12,747 bases of DNA from positions 1 through 12,747 of the forward strand of contig JAEYSR010000183.1 in assembly GCA_023434535.1 (NCBI GenBank). The letters are read 5' to 3'. The stretch comes from Actinomycetes bacterium (GTDB lineage Bacteria; Actinomycetota; Acidimicrobiia; Acidimicrobiales; Microtrichaceae). Below the pieces are notes generated by a model. It saw only the letters and a list, made by a program, of their open reading frames with translations, had not been told where the DNA came from and ran no database searches. A program made the translations under genes and the position numbers. Of the stretch, positions 12,190 through 12,747 are shown one piece after another (the stretch's first letter is position 1; each line of letters starts with the position of its first letter).

Positions 12190-12747
12190 ACGAGCGGTCC
12201 GAGATGGTGCCGGTCGCCCAGAGCGCCCAGATGCCGCCGAGCGCACGTCGGGTGTGCTCGCTCCAGGTCAGTGCCCTGGGCGTGGCGGTGCGGCGAACCA
12301 CCTGCATGAGACCGCCCTCGAACACGCGGTAGCCGGCCCACGTGCCGGGGAAGTGGTTGGTTGCGCTGACCTCGGACCACGGGACCCCGGACACCCGACG
12401 GAGCCGGCAGCGATGTGTGTGGCCGGAGCTGATCAGCGCGTTCGGCGTGGCGGCGTGCAGGGTCCGGGCGAAGGACCGGGCGTTGGGCGCCGGCGTCCCG
12501 TGCGGCCAGTACAGCGGCACCCGGAAGCGCTGGGCCTGGTGATGGGTGGCGACGAACGTGGCCGCCCTACGGTGACGAGCGTCGGCAGCCAGGTCGGCGA
12601 CCTGGTCCGCGTGACGGTCCAGGTCACCCCACCCGGTGCCCGGCACGCCGGACTCGACCATCACGATGCGCAACCCGGCGACGTCGAGGTGCTCGACGGC
12701 ACGGCACATGTGCAGGCCACGGGTGGCCGCGGCGACCTCGGGCTCGA
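12170..12747 (-). CDS. Calcineurin-like metallophosphoesterase (C-terminal part, cut by window end)
   Basis: This is the C-terminal 191 or so residues of a dimetal phosphoesterase; the N-terminal metal motifs (DxH, GDxxD, GNHD) lie outside the window. Visible motifs are the late histidine site FVATHHQ (12553-12533 region) and GHTHR (12424-12410 region), which supply the remaining metal ligands in this superfamily. The frame is open to the window edge above the ATG at 12709, so that ATG is not the start. After the GHTH motif come about 80 residues of beta-rich tail, as in bacterial 3',5'-cyclic-AMP phosphodiesterase-like members. The substrate is unknown. Its stop lies 20 bases inside the convergent esterase gene. 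Confidence 0.82.
   Translation of the reverse strand, partial: EPEVAAATRGLHMCRAVEHLDVAGLRIVMVESGVPGTGWGDLDRHADQVADLAADARHRRAATFVATHHQAQRFRVPLYWPHGTPAPNARSFARTLHAATPNALISSGHTHRCRLRRVSGVPWSEVSATNHFPGTWAGYRVFEGGLMQVVRRTATPRALTWSEHTRRALGGIWALWATGTISDRSFTLDWC

Noticed and set aside
12186..12332. A + strand frame starting with GTG that overlaps the esterase stop, resembling the operon's other overlaps
   Set aside because: It is entirely antisense to the phosphoesterase gene, has no motif, and leads to no further + strand gene.
1..12747. CRISPR array, tRNA/rRNA, insertion sequence or attachment site
   Set aside because: No regularly spaced repeats, transposase or integrase motifs, or recognisable tRNA or rRNA sequences were seen by eye on either strand. 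The 47-bp repeat is single and edge-linked.

Overview
The window is about 70% GC and packed with genes on both strands. It looks like chromosomal DNA of a high-GC actinobacterium, and I would guess the class Acidimicrobiia. The reasons are inferential: an acidic lipoprotein with a TTTTV-type threonine linker, -10-like hexamers placed 5-8 nt before start codons (leaderless transcription), frequent GTG starts and ATGA/GTGA gene overlaps, and a steroid-regulon-type operator in front of a Rieske oxygenase. There are no RNA genes, IS elements, CRISPR arrays or phage genes, and no gene-free stretch above 300 bases.

Layout. (a) 1-221: the tail of a possible + strand gene, a 47-bp exact copy of sequence from inside the next gene (probably a contig-end artefact), and a 12-bp hairpin between convergent genes. 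(b) 222-1268 (-): a Rieske non-haem iron oxygenase of KshA-like type behind a perfect 18-bp palindrome matching the KstR operator. (c) 1444-2819 (+): a two-gene operon of a small membrane-anchored protein and an HTTM (vitamin K carboxylase-like) membrane protein. (d) 2858-3376 (-): an HNH nuclease-family protein. (e) 3514-5044 (+): a lipoprotein and a histidine phosphatase. (f) 5188-5787 (-): a GNAT acetyltransferase, divergent from (g) 5858-6613 (+): an SDR oxidoreductase. (h) 6747-12189 (+): a tightly packed series of [3Fe-4S] ferredoxin, NADH:ferredoxin reductase, YhhN/TMEM86 lysoplasmalogenase-like protein, M20D amidohydrolase, adenosine-deaminase-like protein and HSL-family esterase. (i) 12170-12747 (-): a calcineurin-like phosphoesterase cut by the window end.

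How they may work together. The ferredoxin and reductase form a complete electron chain (NADH to FAD to [3Fe-4S]) of the type that feeds cytochromes P450, but no P450 is present. The Rieske oxygenase, SDR, ferredoxin, reductase and esterase would all fit steroid or lipid catabolism, although only the Rieske gene carries the KstR-type operator. From the reductase onward, the genes are linked by 4-base stop/start overlaps, in several gaps through very short bridging reading frames. This suggests one translationally coupled operon of lipid, amide and purine-type hydrolases. I see no convincing new defence or mobile system. The strongest leads are the KstR-type operator, the 47-bp duplication at the window edge, the HTTM/partner pair, the chained overlaps and the divergent ADA-like enzyme.
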